Source: an uncultured Butyricicoccus sp.
GTDB lineage: Bacteria; Bacillota; Clostridia; Oscillospirales; Butyricicoccaceae
NCBI GenBank assembly: GCA_904420185.1
Contig: CAJFUJ010000061.1
Span: 1 to 64,000, forward strand
DNA: 64,000 nt
Direction of reading: 5' to 3'
Positions 1 to 8,052 of the stretch are shown piece after piece (positions within the stretch are counted from its first letter, which is position 1; every line of letters begins with the position of its first letter). The notes under the pieces were generated by a model, which was given only the letters and a program-made list of their open reading frames with translations, was not told where the DNA came from and did no database searches. The position numbers were made by a program, and so were the translations under genes.

Positions 1-348
1 CGCGTAGTTGACATAGTCGTTGCCCAGGACGATTACTTTGGATTGTGCATTGCTATTTATAATAACCTGCATATAAATTTCCACATTCTCAAATCCAAAT
101 CCCCGCATGGGAAGGATGGTTCTATATTCGTTATATTTGCTAAGGCATTTCAAAATTCTTTCCCCATCGTATGCGGTTAAATGTTCTATTTCAGGTTCGC
201 CGCTTTCAAAATTTTTATTATATTGGACATAGCCGACCAAGCTGGTATCGATCGCATTTTCATCTACAAGCGGCATTGGCAAAAAGAAAATGATGAGGCC
301 GCAAATGAGAGCTATCATGCGTATCCGTTTTTTCATCGGTTTCATCAT
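1..348 (-). CDS. hypothetical membrane-anchored/secreted protein, C-terminus cut by window edge
   Basis: Open minus frame from ATG at 348 to base 1: MMKPMKKRIRMIALICGLIIFFLPMPLVDENAIDTSLVGYVQYNKNFESGEPEIEHLTAYDGERILKC...; N-terminal basic + hydrophobic segment. Confidence 0.6.
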   Translation of the reverse strand, partial: MMKPMKKRIRMIALICGLIIFFLPMPLVDENAIDTSLVGYVQYNKNFESGEPEIEHLTAYDGERILKCLSKYNEYRTILPMRGFGFENVEIYMQVIINSNAQSKVIVLGNDYVNYA

Positions 349-724
349 TCCCTTCCCATCCGTTATCCTCCGCGCAAGAATCCCTGCTCTGTCCGCCTTT
401 AAACCGGGCGGTCCGGCTAGTGGGCTGCCGGCTGCAAGGTCGACAGATAGGCAAACAGGGTTTGATAGACCTGCTGCCCACCTGGCACGACGCCAGATAC
501 AGTGTCACCCGCGCGCTGCAATTTCTGCGCCTTTTATCCGGATGACTTGCCTAAAGTATACCGGCTTTCCCTGTAAAAATCCATTCTCGTTTTTCATAAA
601 TTGACACAAAAAACTTTGTACAAACTTTTTTCACGAATTCTGTCACAAAACACCCCTTTCAAACGTGTATATAAGTAGGGGGGTCTGCGCTTTTTTCCTG
701 TCCCAAAAAAATTTCCGCAAGGGC

Positions 725-753
725 TTGACAAGTGCCGTTAGCGGTTGTATTAT
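725..753 (+). promoter_or_regulatory. sigma-A type promoter TTGACA-17-TATTAT for the GntR/ABC operon
   Basis: TTGACA 725-730, 17 bp spacer, TATTAT 748-753. Confidence 0.75.
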
Positions 754-775
754 TGTATTAACCACTTAGTACAAT
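752..775. promoter_or_regulatory. inverted repeat ATTGTATTAA-CCAC-TTAGTACAAT, candidate GntR (YtrA-type) autoregulatory operator
   Basis: 10 bp arms with a single mismatch, overlapping the -10/+1 region directly upstream of the gntR gene. Confidence 0.65.
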
Positions 776-796
776 CACACAAAAGGAGGAACGGCA

Positions 797-1168
797 ATGA
801 ATTGGAATCTACGGGATGACCGGCCGATTTGGGTGCAGCTGACCGAACAGCTCACCTTGCGCATTGTATCGGGCGAATACGCGCCAGGAGCCGCCCTGCC
901 CCCGGTGCGCTCGCTGGCGGCCGAAGCGGGGGTCAACCCCAACACCATGCAGCGCGCACTGGCCGAGCTGGAAAACCAGGGTTTAGCCGAATCCCGGCGC
1001 ACGGCCGGGCGGACGGTGACCGAAGACCTGCAGCGCATCCAAGAAACCCGGCGCAAGCTGGCGTTTGGGCGGCTGGAAGAATTTTTCGCATCTATGCGCG
1101 CGCTCGGCTACACCGACGAGCAGACCCGCGCGCTGCTCACAGAGTGGGAAAAGGAGGACCAAGCATGA
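797..1168 (+). CDS. GntR family (YtrA subfamily) transcriptional regulator
   Basis: MNWNLRDDRPIWVQLTEQLTLRIVSGEYAPGAALPPVRSLAAEAGVNPNTMQRALAELE wHTH; AGGAGG RBS. Confidence 0.9.
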   Translation: MNWNLRDDRPIWVQLTEQLTLRIVSGEYAPGAALPPVRSLAAEAGVNPNTMQRALAELENQGLAESRRTAGRTVTEDLQRIQETRRKLAFGRLEEFFASMRALGYTDEQTRALLTEWEKEDQA

Positions 1169-1872
1169 ACGACACATTGATTGTAGCCCAAGGGCTGACC
1201 AAAACCTATAACGCCATCCCTGCGCTCGACCACATCGACCTGACGGTGGGCAGCGGCCGCATTGTTGGCCTGTTGGGACCCAACGGCTCGGGCAAAACCA
1301 CCCTTATCAAGCTGTTATGCGGCCTGTTGCAGCCGACCACCGGCCTGCTGACCGTGGATGGCCACGCGCCGGGCATCTACACCAAGAGCATCATCTCGTA
1401 TCTGCCCGACCGGATGTACTTCGCCGACTGGATGAAAACCAACGACCTGATTGACTTTTTCGCCGATTTCTACCAGGACTTCGACCGGAAAAAGGCCATG
1501 GAAATGCTGGCCACCCTGCACATCGGCCCCAACGAACGGCTCAAGACCCTGTCCAAGGGCACCAAGGAAAAGGTGCAGCTCGCGCTCATCATGAGCCGGC
1601 AGGCCAAGCTCTACCTGCTTGACGAGCCAATCGCTGGCGTGGACCCGGCAGCGCGCGACTTCATTTTGAACACCATTTTGACCAACTACAATGAAAACGG
1701 CACCGTACTGCTGTCCACCCACCTGATCGCCGACATCGAGCGGGTACTCGACGAGGTCATCTTCCTGCAGATCGGCCATGTGGTCCGGCACGATACGGTG
1801 GACAACATCCGCGAAAACGAGGGCAAATCGGTCGATCAGCTGTTCCGTGAGATCTTTGCCTACGGTATTTGA
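1165..1872 (+). CDS. ABC transporter ATP-binding protein
   Basis: Walker A GPNGSGKTT, LSKGTKEK signature, LLDEPIAGVD; ATGA overlap with upstream gene. Confidence 0.92.
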   Translation: MNDTLIVAQGLTKTYNAIPALDHIDLTVGSGRIVGLLGPNGSGKTTLIKLLCGLLQPTTGLLTVDGHAPGIYTKSIISYLPDRMYFADWMKTNDLIDFFADFYQDFDRKKAMEMLATLHIGPNERLKTLSKGTKEKVQLALIMSRQAKLYLLDEPIAGVDPAARDFILNTILTNYNENGTVLLSTHLIADIERVLDEVIFLQIGHVVRHDTVDNIRENEGKSVDQLFREIFAYGI

Positions 1873-1888
1873 GAAAGGGGGAATTTTT

Positions 1889-2740
1889 ATGTACCGCAAG
1901 CTTTGCAAATATGAATTCAAATCCATTGGGCGCACCCTGCTGCCCATCTATCTGGCGGTGATTGTGGTTTCCATCATCAATGCGTTTTCTATGAGCGTAT
2001 CGCAGCAGTTCACCGACGGGTTCGCTTTTTCGTCGGGCGGCGCGCTGCAAGATATTTTGGGGCTGCTGCAGGTCGTGTTCGTATTCGCCTACTTCGCCCT
2101 GCTGTGCGCGCTGTTTGTGCTGACCTTGGTCATCATCATCCAGCGGTTTTACAAGGGCCTTTTGTGCGACGAAGGGTATTTGATGTTCACCCTGCCGGTC
2201 AAGACCTGGCATCTGATCGCTTCCAAGGCCACCGCAGCGCTGGTGATGTCCATCCTCAGCGCGATTGCGGCCATGATTTCGATCTTCATCCTGGCCACGG
2301 GCGCCATGTCCGACCCGGCGAATTTTCTCTTCTCCCTCATCAACCCGAAAAACTGGGCCATGTTCTTCTATGACGCCAGCACGGTTTCGCCGCTTTGGCC
2401 GCTGTATGCCCTGGAGCTGTTGGCGCTGCTCATCGTCGGCGCACTCGCTTCGCTGTTTCACATCTATGTGTCCCTGGCGCTGGGGCATCTGTTCAAAAAG
2501 CACCGCATTTTGCTGGCGATTGTGGCCTATATCGTCATTTCGATGGCGCTGAGCTTTTTGAGCGGCATGGGCCTGATCGTGCTGGGCAGCTGGCTGGAGT
2601 TTGTGGTCGTGCTTCCGCTGACCGGCAACGCAGCGGCGCAGCTGGTGATTGGCGGGATGCTCGTTTGGAGCTTGCTGCAGCTGGTTGCCTTCTTCATTGG
2701 CACCGAACGCATTTTGTCCAAAAAGCTCAATCTCGAATAA
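1889..2740 (+). CDS. ABC transporter permease (ABC-2 like membrane protein)
   Basis: MYRKLCKYEFKSIGRTLLP..., six or so hydrophobic helices, RBS GAAAGGGGG, operon with ATPase. Confidence 0.8.
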   Translation: MYRKLCKYEFKSIGRTLLPIYLAVIVVSIINAFSMSVSQQFTDGFAFSSGGALQDILGLLQVVFVFAYFALLCALFVLTLVIIIQRFYKGLLCDEGYLMFTLPVKTWHLIASKATAALVMSILSAIAAMISIFILATGAMSDPANFLFSLINPKNWAMFFYDASTVSPLWPLYALELLALLIVGALASLFHIYVSLALGHLFKKHRILLAIVAYIVISMALSFLSGMGLIVLGSWLEFVVVLPLTGNAAAQLVIGGMLVWSLLQLVAFFIGTERILSKKLNLE

Positions 2741-2931
2741 ACGCATTCCCAATGGCGTGGGAGCCTGGGCAAGGTGGCGGCCTTGTCCAGGCTATTTTTC
2801 ATAACTTTTTGCAGCTCCGGCCGGGCTTTTTTTCTTGGGCGCATCCTGCTTTTTGTTTGCATCCGCTTGTGAATCCGGCTATAATAAAAAAAGATACTTG
2901 TATTCTGAAGATTGTGGAGGTCAATGCTCCT

Positions 2932-4839
2932 ATGAAAGATGGATTTTTAAAAGTTGCAGCTGCCACACCCCGTATTCGCGTGGCCGACTGCTCGTATAAC
3001 GCCTCGCGTGTGGAAGCTATGGCGGCAGAAGCGGCCGAACACGGGGCCGCACTGCTGGTGTTCCCCGAATTGTGCCTGACCGGCTACACCTGCGGCGATT
3101 TGTTTTTGCAGGACAGCCTGCTGCAAGGTGCAGAGCAGGCGCTGGCGCGCGTTATCGACGCTTCGGCGCGGCACGCAGTTTTGCTGGTTGTCGGCCTGCC
3201 TTTCCGGCTGGACGGCGCGCTTTATAATGTGGCGGCTGTCGTTTGCCGCGGCAAGCTGCTCGGTTTGGTCCCCAAGCACAGCATCCCCAATTATGGGGAA
3301 TTCTATGAAGCCCGGCATTTTACCTCTGGACGGGGCATTGCGCCCATGCCCGTGCACATCTGCGGGCAGGACACCTGGTTTGGCGACGGGTTGCTGTTCC
3401 GCTGCAACGATTTGCCGGCCTTTGTGCTCGGCTGCGAAATCTGTGAGGATTTGTGGGTCGCCGACCCGCCCAGCGCCCGGCTGGCCGCCGCCGGGGCGAC
3501 TGTCATCGCCAACCCCTCGGCATCGGATGAAACCATCGGCAAAGCGGCCTACCGCCGCGAGCTGGTTCGCAGCCATTCGGCCCGGCTGCTGTGCGGCTAT
3601 GTGTACGCCGATGCTGGTATGGGCGAATCCACCCAGGACCTGATCTTCTCCGGCCACGACCTGATCGCCGAAAATGGCGGCATTTTGGCCGAAAGTAAGC
3701 GGTTTTCTACCGGTATCCTGTATTCTGAGCTGGATTTGTCCCGGCTGCTGCACGAGCGCCGCCGCATGAACACCTTTGCTTCCCAGCCAGGCACCTATAC
3801 CGAAGTGCAGTTTGATCTGCCGCTGCGCGACACCGTGCTCACCCGTCCCTTTGCGCAGACGCCCTTTGTCCCGTCTGACAAAGCCGACCTGGAAAACCGC
3901 TGCGAGGAAATCCTGCATATGCAGGCCACCGGCTTGGCTACCCGGATGCAGCACACCCGCTGCAAAACCGCAGTGATCGGTTTGTCCGGGGGCTTGGACT
4001 CCACGCTGGCGCTGATCGTCACCGTACACGCCTTTGACCTGCTTGGCCTGGACCGCAGCGGCATCCATGCGGTGACCATGCCCTGCTTTGGCACAACCAC
4101 CCGCACCAAATCCAACGCCATGCGCCTGGCCGAGGGCTATGGTGCAACGCTGCACACGGTGGATATCAAGGATGCAGTCAGCCAGCATTTCAAAGATATT
4201 GGCCACACTTGGGAAAACCACAACGTGACCTTTGAAAATGCCCAGGCGCGGATGCGCACCCTGGTGCTCATGGATCTGGCCAATGAAATGGGCGGTTTAG
4301 TCATCGGCACCGGCGACTTAAGCGAGCTTGCGCTGGGCTGGGCGACCTACAATGGCGACCATATGTCCATGTATGGCGTCAACGCTTCCATCCCCAAAAC
4401 CCTGGTGCGGTATTTGACCGCTTATGAGGCCGCCCACGCGCCTGAAGAACTGCGCAGCATCCTGGTCGATGTGCTGAATACCCCGGTCTCCCCTGAACTT
4501 CTGCCGCCCAAAGACGGCGAAATCAGTCAGAAAACCGAAGAATTGGTCGGCCCGTATGAACTGCACGATTTCTTCTTATATTATATGGTACGGTTTGGTT
4601 ATGCGCCGCGCAAAATCTTCCGCGTAGCCCGGTTGGCCTTTGCCGGTGTCTACGATGACGAAACCATCAAAAAATGGCTGGTTACCTTTATCCGCCGTTT
4701 CTTTAACCAACAATTCAAGCGTTCCTGCCTACCTGACGGCCCCAAGGTTGGTTCGGTCACCCTATCTCCGCGCGGCGATTGGCGTATGCCGAGCGATGCG
4801 GTCAGCGAACTATGGCTGAGTGAGGCGGAAAGCTTATAA
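2932..4839 (+). CDS. nadE: glutamine-dependent NAD+ synthetase
   Basis: N-terminal nitrilase/amidase domain (FPELCLTGYTCGDLF, GCEICEDLW) and NAD synthase SGGLDST motif. Confidence 0.93.
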   Translation: MKDGFLKVAAATPRIRVADCSYNASRVEAMAAEAAEHGAALLVFPELCLTGYTCGDLFLQDSLLQGAEQALARVIDASARHAVLLVVGLPFRLDGALYNVAAVVCRGKLLGLVPKHSIPNYGEFYEARHFTSGRGIAPMPVHICGQDTWFGDGLLFRCNDLPAFVLGCEICEDLWVADPPSARLAAAGATVIANPSASDETIGKAAYRRELVRSHSARLLCGYVYADAGMGESTQDLIFSGHDLIAENGGILAESKRFSTGILYSELDLSRLLHERRRMNTFASQPGTYTEVQFDLPLRDTVLTRPFAQTPFVPSDKADLENRCEEILHMQATGLATRMQHTRCKTAVIGLSGGLDSTLALIVTVHAFDLLGLDRSGIHAVTMPCFGTTTRTKSNAMRLAEGYGATLHTVDIKDAVSQHFKDIGHTWENHNVTFENAQARMRTLVLMDLANEMGGLVIGTGDLSELALGWATYNGDHMSMYGVNASIPKTLVRYLTAYEAAHAPEELRSILVDVLNTPVSPELLPPKDGEISQKTEELVGPYELHDFFLYYMVRFGYAPRKIFRVARLAFAGVYDDETIKKWLVTFIRRFFNQQFKRSCLPDGPKVGSVTLSPRGDWRMPSDAVSELWLSEAESL

Positions 4840-4886
4840 ATTATACATTCTCCATCCGGCGCAGTATTAAGAAAGAAGGAATCTAT

Positions 4887-5270
4887 ATGGCAACCGAAGT
4901 TGTTGCGGCACTCATCCGCCAAAACGACAAATTCCTCATCTGCCAGCGTCCGGCACATCAATCACACAGCCTACAATGGGAATTTGTCGGCGGTAAGATC
5001 GAACCCGGCGAAACCCCTGAACAAGCGCTTGTCCGCGAATGCCAAGAAGAATTGGCGATCACCGTGCGGGTTGGCAGCCTATTTATGGAAGTCACCCATA
5101 CCTATCCCGATAAGACCATTCATCTGCGGCTTTACAACGCGGAAATCCTTGCGGGGACGCCGCAGCGTATTGAGCCTGCTGACATCCGATGGGTCACTCC
5201 AGCCGAAGCGCTGTCCTATCCCTTCTGTGAGGCCGACACCGCCATTTTGGAGCGCTTGCAGCAACCGTGA
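4887..5270 (+). CDS. NUDIX hydrolase (MutT/CTP pyrophosphohydrolase-like)
   Basis: GGKIEPGETPEQALVRECQEEL Nudix box. Confidence 0.9.
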   Translation: MATEVVAALIRQNDKFLICQRPAHQSHSLQWEFVGGKIEPGETPEQALVRECQEELAITVRVGSLFMEVTHTYPDKTIHLRLYNAEILAGTPQRIEPADIRWVTPAEALSYPFCEADTAILERLQQP

Positions 5271-5279
5271 CCTGGTCAC
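5267..5279. promoter_or_regulatory. GTGACCTGGTCAC palindrome, candidate Crp/Fnr-family site
   Basis: 13-bp perfect palindrome (odd centre); centre 29 bp upstream of -10-like TATCCT at 5302. Confidence 0.55.
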
Positions 5280-5364
5280 GGTGCGCACCGCCGGAGTTTG
5301 GTATCCTATTGCCATCAAGAAAACCGTCCGCTTCCACTGGCGGGCCATTTGGGAGGAATGAAGG

Positions 5365-5580
5365 ATGCCGCAAACCCGTTTGCGCCGCGCGCGCCAAGCC
5401 ATTGTAGACCAAGACCTATGTGTTGCCTGCGGCTGCTGCATGAAAGCCTGTCCACGCGCCGCTATCCAGGTTCAAAAAGGCGTATATGCCGTAGTAGACG
5501 CGGCCTTATGCGTTGGCTGCGGCCTATGCGCCAAGGCCTGCCCGGCTTCGGTGATCTCTGTCGGGGAGGTTGCCATATGA
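5365..5580 (+). CDS. 2[4Fe-4S] ferredoxin
   Basis: CVACGCCMKACP and CVGCGLCAKACP motifs; GGAGGAATGAAGG RBS. Confidence 0.93.
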   Translation: MPQTRLRRARQAIVDQDLCVACGCCMKACPRAAIQVQKGVYAVVDAALCVGCGLCAKACPASVISVGEVAI

Positions 5581-6146
5581 AAAAGCATTGGTACGATTAT
5601 CTGTGGATTTTTTCGTCTGTCTATCTCATCCTCGGCTTTTTTAATATCCTATTCGCCTGGCTGGGGATGCTGTGTTTTCTCATCCCGCTGGTGATCGCCA
5701 CAGCCGGCGGCGGCAAGGCCTATTGCAACCGTTACTGCGGCCGCGGCCAGCTGTTTTCGCTGCTGGGCGGCAAATTGGGGCTGTCCCGCAACAAACAAAT
5801 CCCCGCCTTTTTGCACAGCAAATGGTTCCGGTATGGGTTCCTGGCCTTTTTCATGGCCATGTTCCTGGTGATGCTCTTCAACACCTACCTGGTGTTTGCG
5901 GGCGCGCAGGACCTGCGCCAAGCGGTCACCCTGCTTTGGACCTTCCGCCTGCCCTGGCACTGGGCCTATCACGGCACGCTGTTTGCCCCCTGGGTTGCCC
6001 AGTTTGCCTTTGGGTTTTACAGTGTGATGCTCACCTCGACCGTGCTGGGACTTGCCACCATGGCACTGTTCAAACCGCGGGCTTGGTGCGTGTACTGTCC
6101 CATGGGGACCATGACCCAACTGATTTGCAAGGCCAAAAACCAGTGA
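5577..6146 (+). CDS. NapH/NosR-like 4Fe-4S membrane protein
   Basis: CNRYCGRG ... WCVYCPMGT cysteine motifs with several TM segments; ATGA overlap with ferredoxin. Confidence 0.8.
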   Translation: MKKHWYDYLWIFSSVYLILGFFNILFAWLGMLCFLIPLVIATAGGGKAYCNRYCGRGQLFSLLGGKLGLSRNKQIPAFLHSKWFRYGFLAFFMAMFLVMLFNTYLVFAGAQDLRQAVTLLWTFRLPWHWAYHGTLFAPWVAQFAFGFYSVMLTSTVLGLATMALFKPRAWCVYCPMGTMTQLICKAKNQ

Positions 6147-6155
6147 CTTGATCAC
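6143..6155. promoter_or_regulatory. GTGACTTGATCAC near-palindrome, candidate Crp/Fnr-family site
   Basis: GTGA-N5-TCAC; centre 29 bp upstream of TATACT -10 at 6178. Confidence 0.6.
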
Positions 6156-6224
6156 GGTATTTTCATCCCATACCGGGTATACTAAAAGCATACAAAAACT
6201 TCTCCACTGAAAGGGGCAATTGAT

Positions 6225-6533
6225 ATGTCGATTCTTCATATTACCAAGGACAATTTCCAAGCCGAAGTGCTGCAATCCGACCGTCCGGTTCTGTTGGATT
6301 TCTGGGCATCCTGGTGCGGCCCCTGCCGCATGGTCGCGCCCATCCTGGAGGAAATCGCAGCCGAAACCGACCGTTTTTACATTGGTAAGATCGATGTGGA
6401 CGCCGAGCCCGAGCTGGCCGCACAGTTCCGCATCATGAGCATCCCGACACTTATCGTCATTCAGAACGGCCAGGTAGTCAATCAGGCGGTTGGCGCACGT
6501 GGCAAAGAGGATATCCTCAGCATGATTCCCTAA
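6225..6533 (+). CDS. trxA: thioredoxin
   Basis: [12 protein letters not shown] active site; full-length Trx fold pattern. Confidence 0.95.
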   Translation: MSILHITKDNFQAEVLQSDRPVLLDFWASWCGPCRMVAPILEEIAAETDRFYIGKIDVDAEPELAAQFRIMSIPTLIVIQNGQVVNQAVGARGKEDILSMIP

Positions 6534-6568
6534 ACCAATCTCCTACTCCCCGAGTAATTCCTTACACA

Positions 6569-6621
6569 AAAACCCAAAATGCCGCGGTTCCCTTTCGGGT
6601 ACCTGCGGCATTTTGGGTTTT
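6569..6621. terminator. bidirectional terminator between trxA and the convergent crp/fnr gene
   Basis: 17-bp stem AAAACCCAAAATGCCGC / GCGGCATTTTGGGTTTT with flanking A/T tracts. Confidence 0.9.
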
Positions 6622-7277
6622 TATTGCGCCAGTGTCCGCAGCCGTTTTCGGTCCAACAGCTGCACTGTCCCGCGCGACAGGCGCACCAGCCCTTCGGACT
6701 GGAAATATTTGAGCATCCGCGTAACCACCTCGCGGGCCGAACCCATGTGGGCGGCGATTTTTTCGTGGGTGATGGCCAGGGTGTCGCTCTGCTCAACCTG
6801 GCTCTCCTCCAACAGGAAGTCGGCCAGGCGGCTGTCAAACCGCTTGAACAAAATCTGATCCATCCGCCACATAATTTCCGACAGGCGGGTGGCCATGAGT
6901 TCGTTGGTGTAATTGGCTGCTGCGGCCGATTGCTGCATGATCTCTTGATACAGCCCCGCCGGGATGACCCACAGCGCCGCATCGGTTTCGGCTTCGATCA
7001 CCACGTCGAATTGCAGGCTGGCCATCATGCAGGAGGCCGAAAACAGGCAGATATCCCCTTCAAACAGGCGGTAGAGGGTGACCTCCTTGCCCTCTTCCGA
7101 GCGCATAAACGCGCGCAGCCGTCCCGACTGCACGACCAGCAACCCCACGCAGTCGGCTGACCCGTTGTGCAGCACCGTCCCTTTGGCGACCTGGCGCAGC
7201 GTGGCCGCATCTTGCAGGCGCTGCTGCTGCGCGGGCGTCAGCTTATCCCAAATCGGAAAATATTGTTCCAGCGGCAT
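6621..7277 (-). CDS. Crp/Fnr family transcriptional regulator
   Basis: cNMP-like beta roll, EVTLYRLFEGDICLFSASC, HTH ITHEKIAAHMGSAREVVTRMLKYF. Confidence 0.9.
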   Translation of the reverse strand: MPLEQYFPIWDKLTPAQQQRLQDAATLRQVAKGTVLHNGSADCVGLLVVQSGRLRAFMRSEEGKEVTLYRLFEGDICLFSASCMMASLQFDVVIEAETDAALWVIPAGLYQEIMQQSAAAANYTNELMATRLSEIMWRMDQILFKRFDSRLADFLLEESQVEQSDTLAITHEKIAAHMGSAREVVTRMLKYFQSEGLVRLSRGTVQLLDRKRLRTLAQ

Positions 7278-7462
7278 GATGTCCGCCTCCCCTTGGCTTT
7301 TTCTTTATCATAGCATACCGCGCGGCGGCTGCACAACCCCGCCGCCCGACACTTTTTCCAAAAAATCGCGCGGATTTTGGCGCAGACTCTATATTTTCCC
7401 TGCGTAATATGGTATGATAAAATCGATTATACGGTGGGAGCCCTAAGCAAGGAGTGGTTGTG

Positions 7463-7921
7463 ATGAGAAAAACCGGTTCGCGGCTGTTTTTGGCGGCCAT
7501 GACGCTTGTGTGCCTGTGGGGCGCGTACCACTGCCCGACCCAGCCGGTTCTGCCGGACGCTTCGGACGATCTCTACTTCGATGTCATCCGCTTGGACTAC
7601 CAATCCTACAATGCACCTTGGCGCGCCTCGGGCGGGCATACCATCGCCGGGCTGGAAGCCGAAACCCTGCTTGCACTGCTGCAGGCGGGCAAATTGCAGC
7701 CCTCTTTGGGGTTCGACGCGCAGACCTCAGTCCAGGCCCGCTCGGGCGACGTCATTTTCTATTGCCCCCTGTACCACACCGGCGATGTCAGCCAGCGCAT
7801 GGAGCTGCGCCTGTATCAGCTCGCCGGGCAGACCAAGGGCTATCTGTATCTGCCGGATGGGACGTGCTATGCGCTGGAACCCACCGCGCCGCTGCTCGAA
7901 TTTGTGAAGGCCCGCATCTGA
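7463..7921 (+). CDS. secreted/anchored hypothetical protein
   Basis: MRKTGSRLFLAAMTLVCLWGAY signal segment; AAGGAG RBS 9 nt before ATG 7463. Confidence 0.65.
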   Translation: MRKTGSRLFLAAMTLVCLWGAYHCPTQPVLPDASDDLYFDVIRLDYQSYNAPWRASGGHTIAGLEAETLLALLQAGKLQPSLGFDAQTSVQARSGDVIFYCPLYHTGDVSQRMELRLYQLAGQTKGYLYLPDGTCYALEPTAPLLEFVKARI

Positions 7922-7932
7922 GCCATGTGCGC

Positions 7933-7960
7933 TTCCCTGCCCGCCGGGGCAGGGAATTTT
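7933..7960 (+). terminator. Rho-independent terminator
   Basis: TTCCCTGCCC-GCCG-GGGCAGGGAA followed by TTTTTA. Confidence 0.8.
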
Positions 7961-8052
7961 TACAGGCCGTTTTCATTTTTTGTCGCGCTTCGTGCTATAA
8001 TAAGGCATAGTGGGCGCTGGTGCGCCGAATTTGCAAAAGAAGGTGCTGTTTT

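Noticed and set aside
417-521. Short minus ORF (TTG start) LQRAGDTVSGVVPGGQQVYQTLFAYLSTLQPAAH
   Set aside because: Composition looks protein-like and could be a gene remnant, but it is too short and lacks RBS or family support to call
1757-2752. 331-aa minus ORF opposite the ABC permease
   Set aside because: Gln/His/Arg-rich antisense translation, no family features
2947-4221. 424-aa minus ORF antisense to nadE
   Set aside because: Shadow of the nadE reading frame
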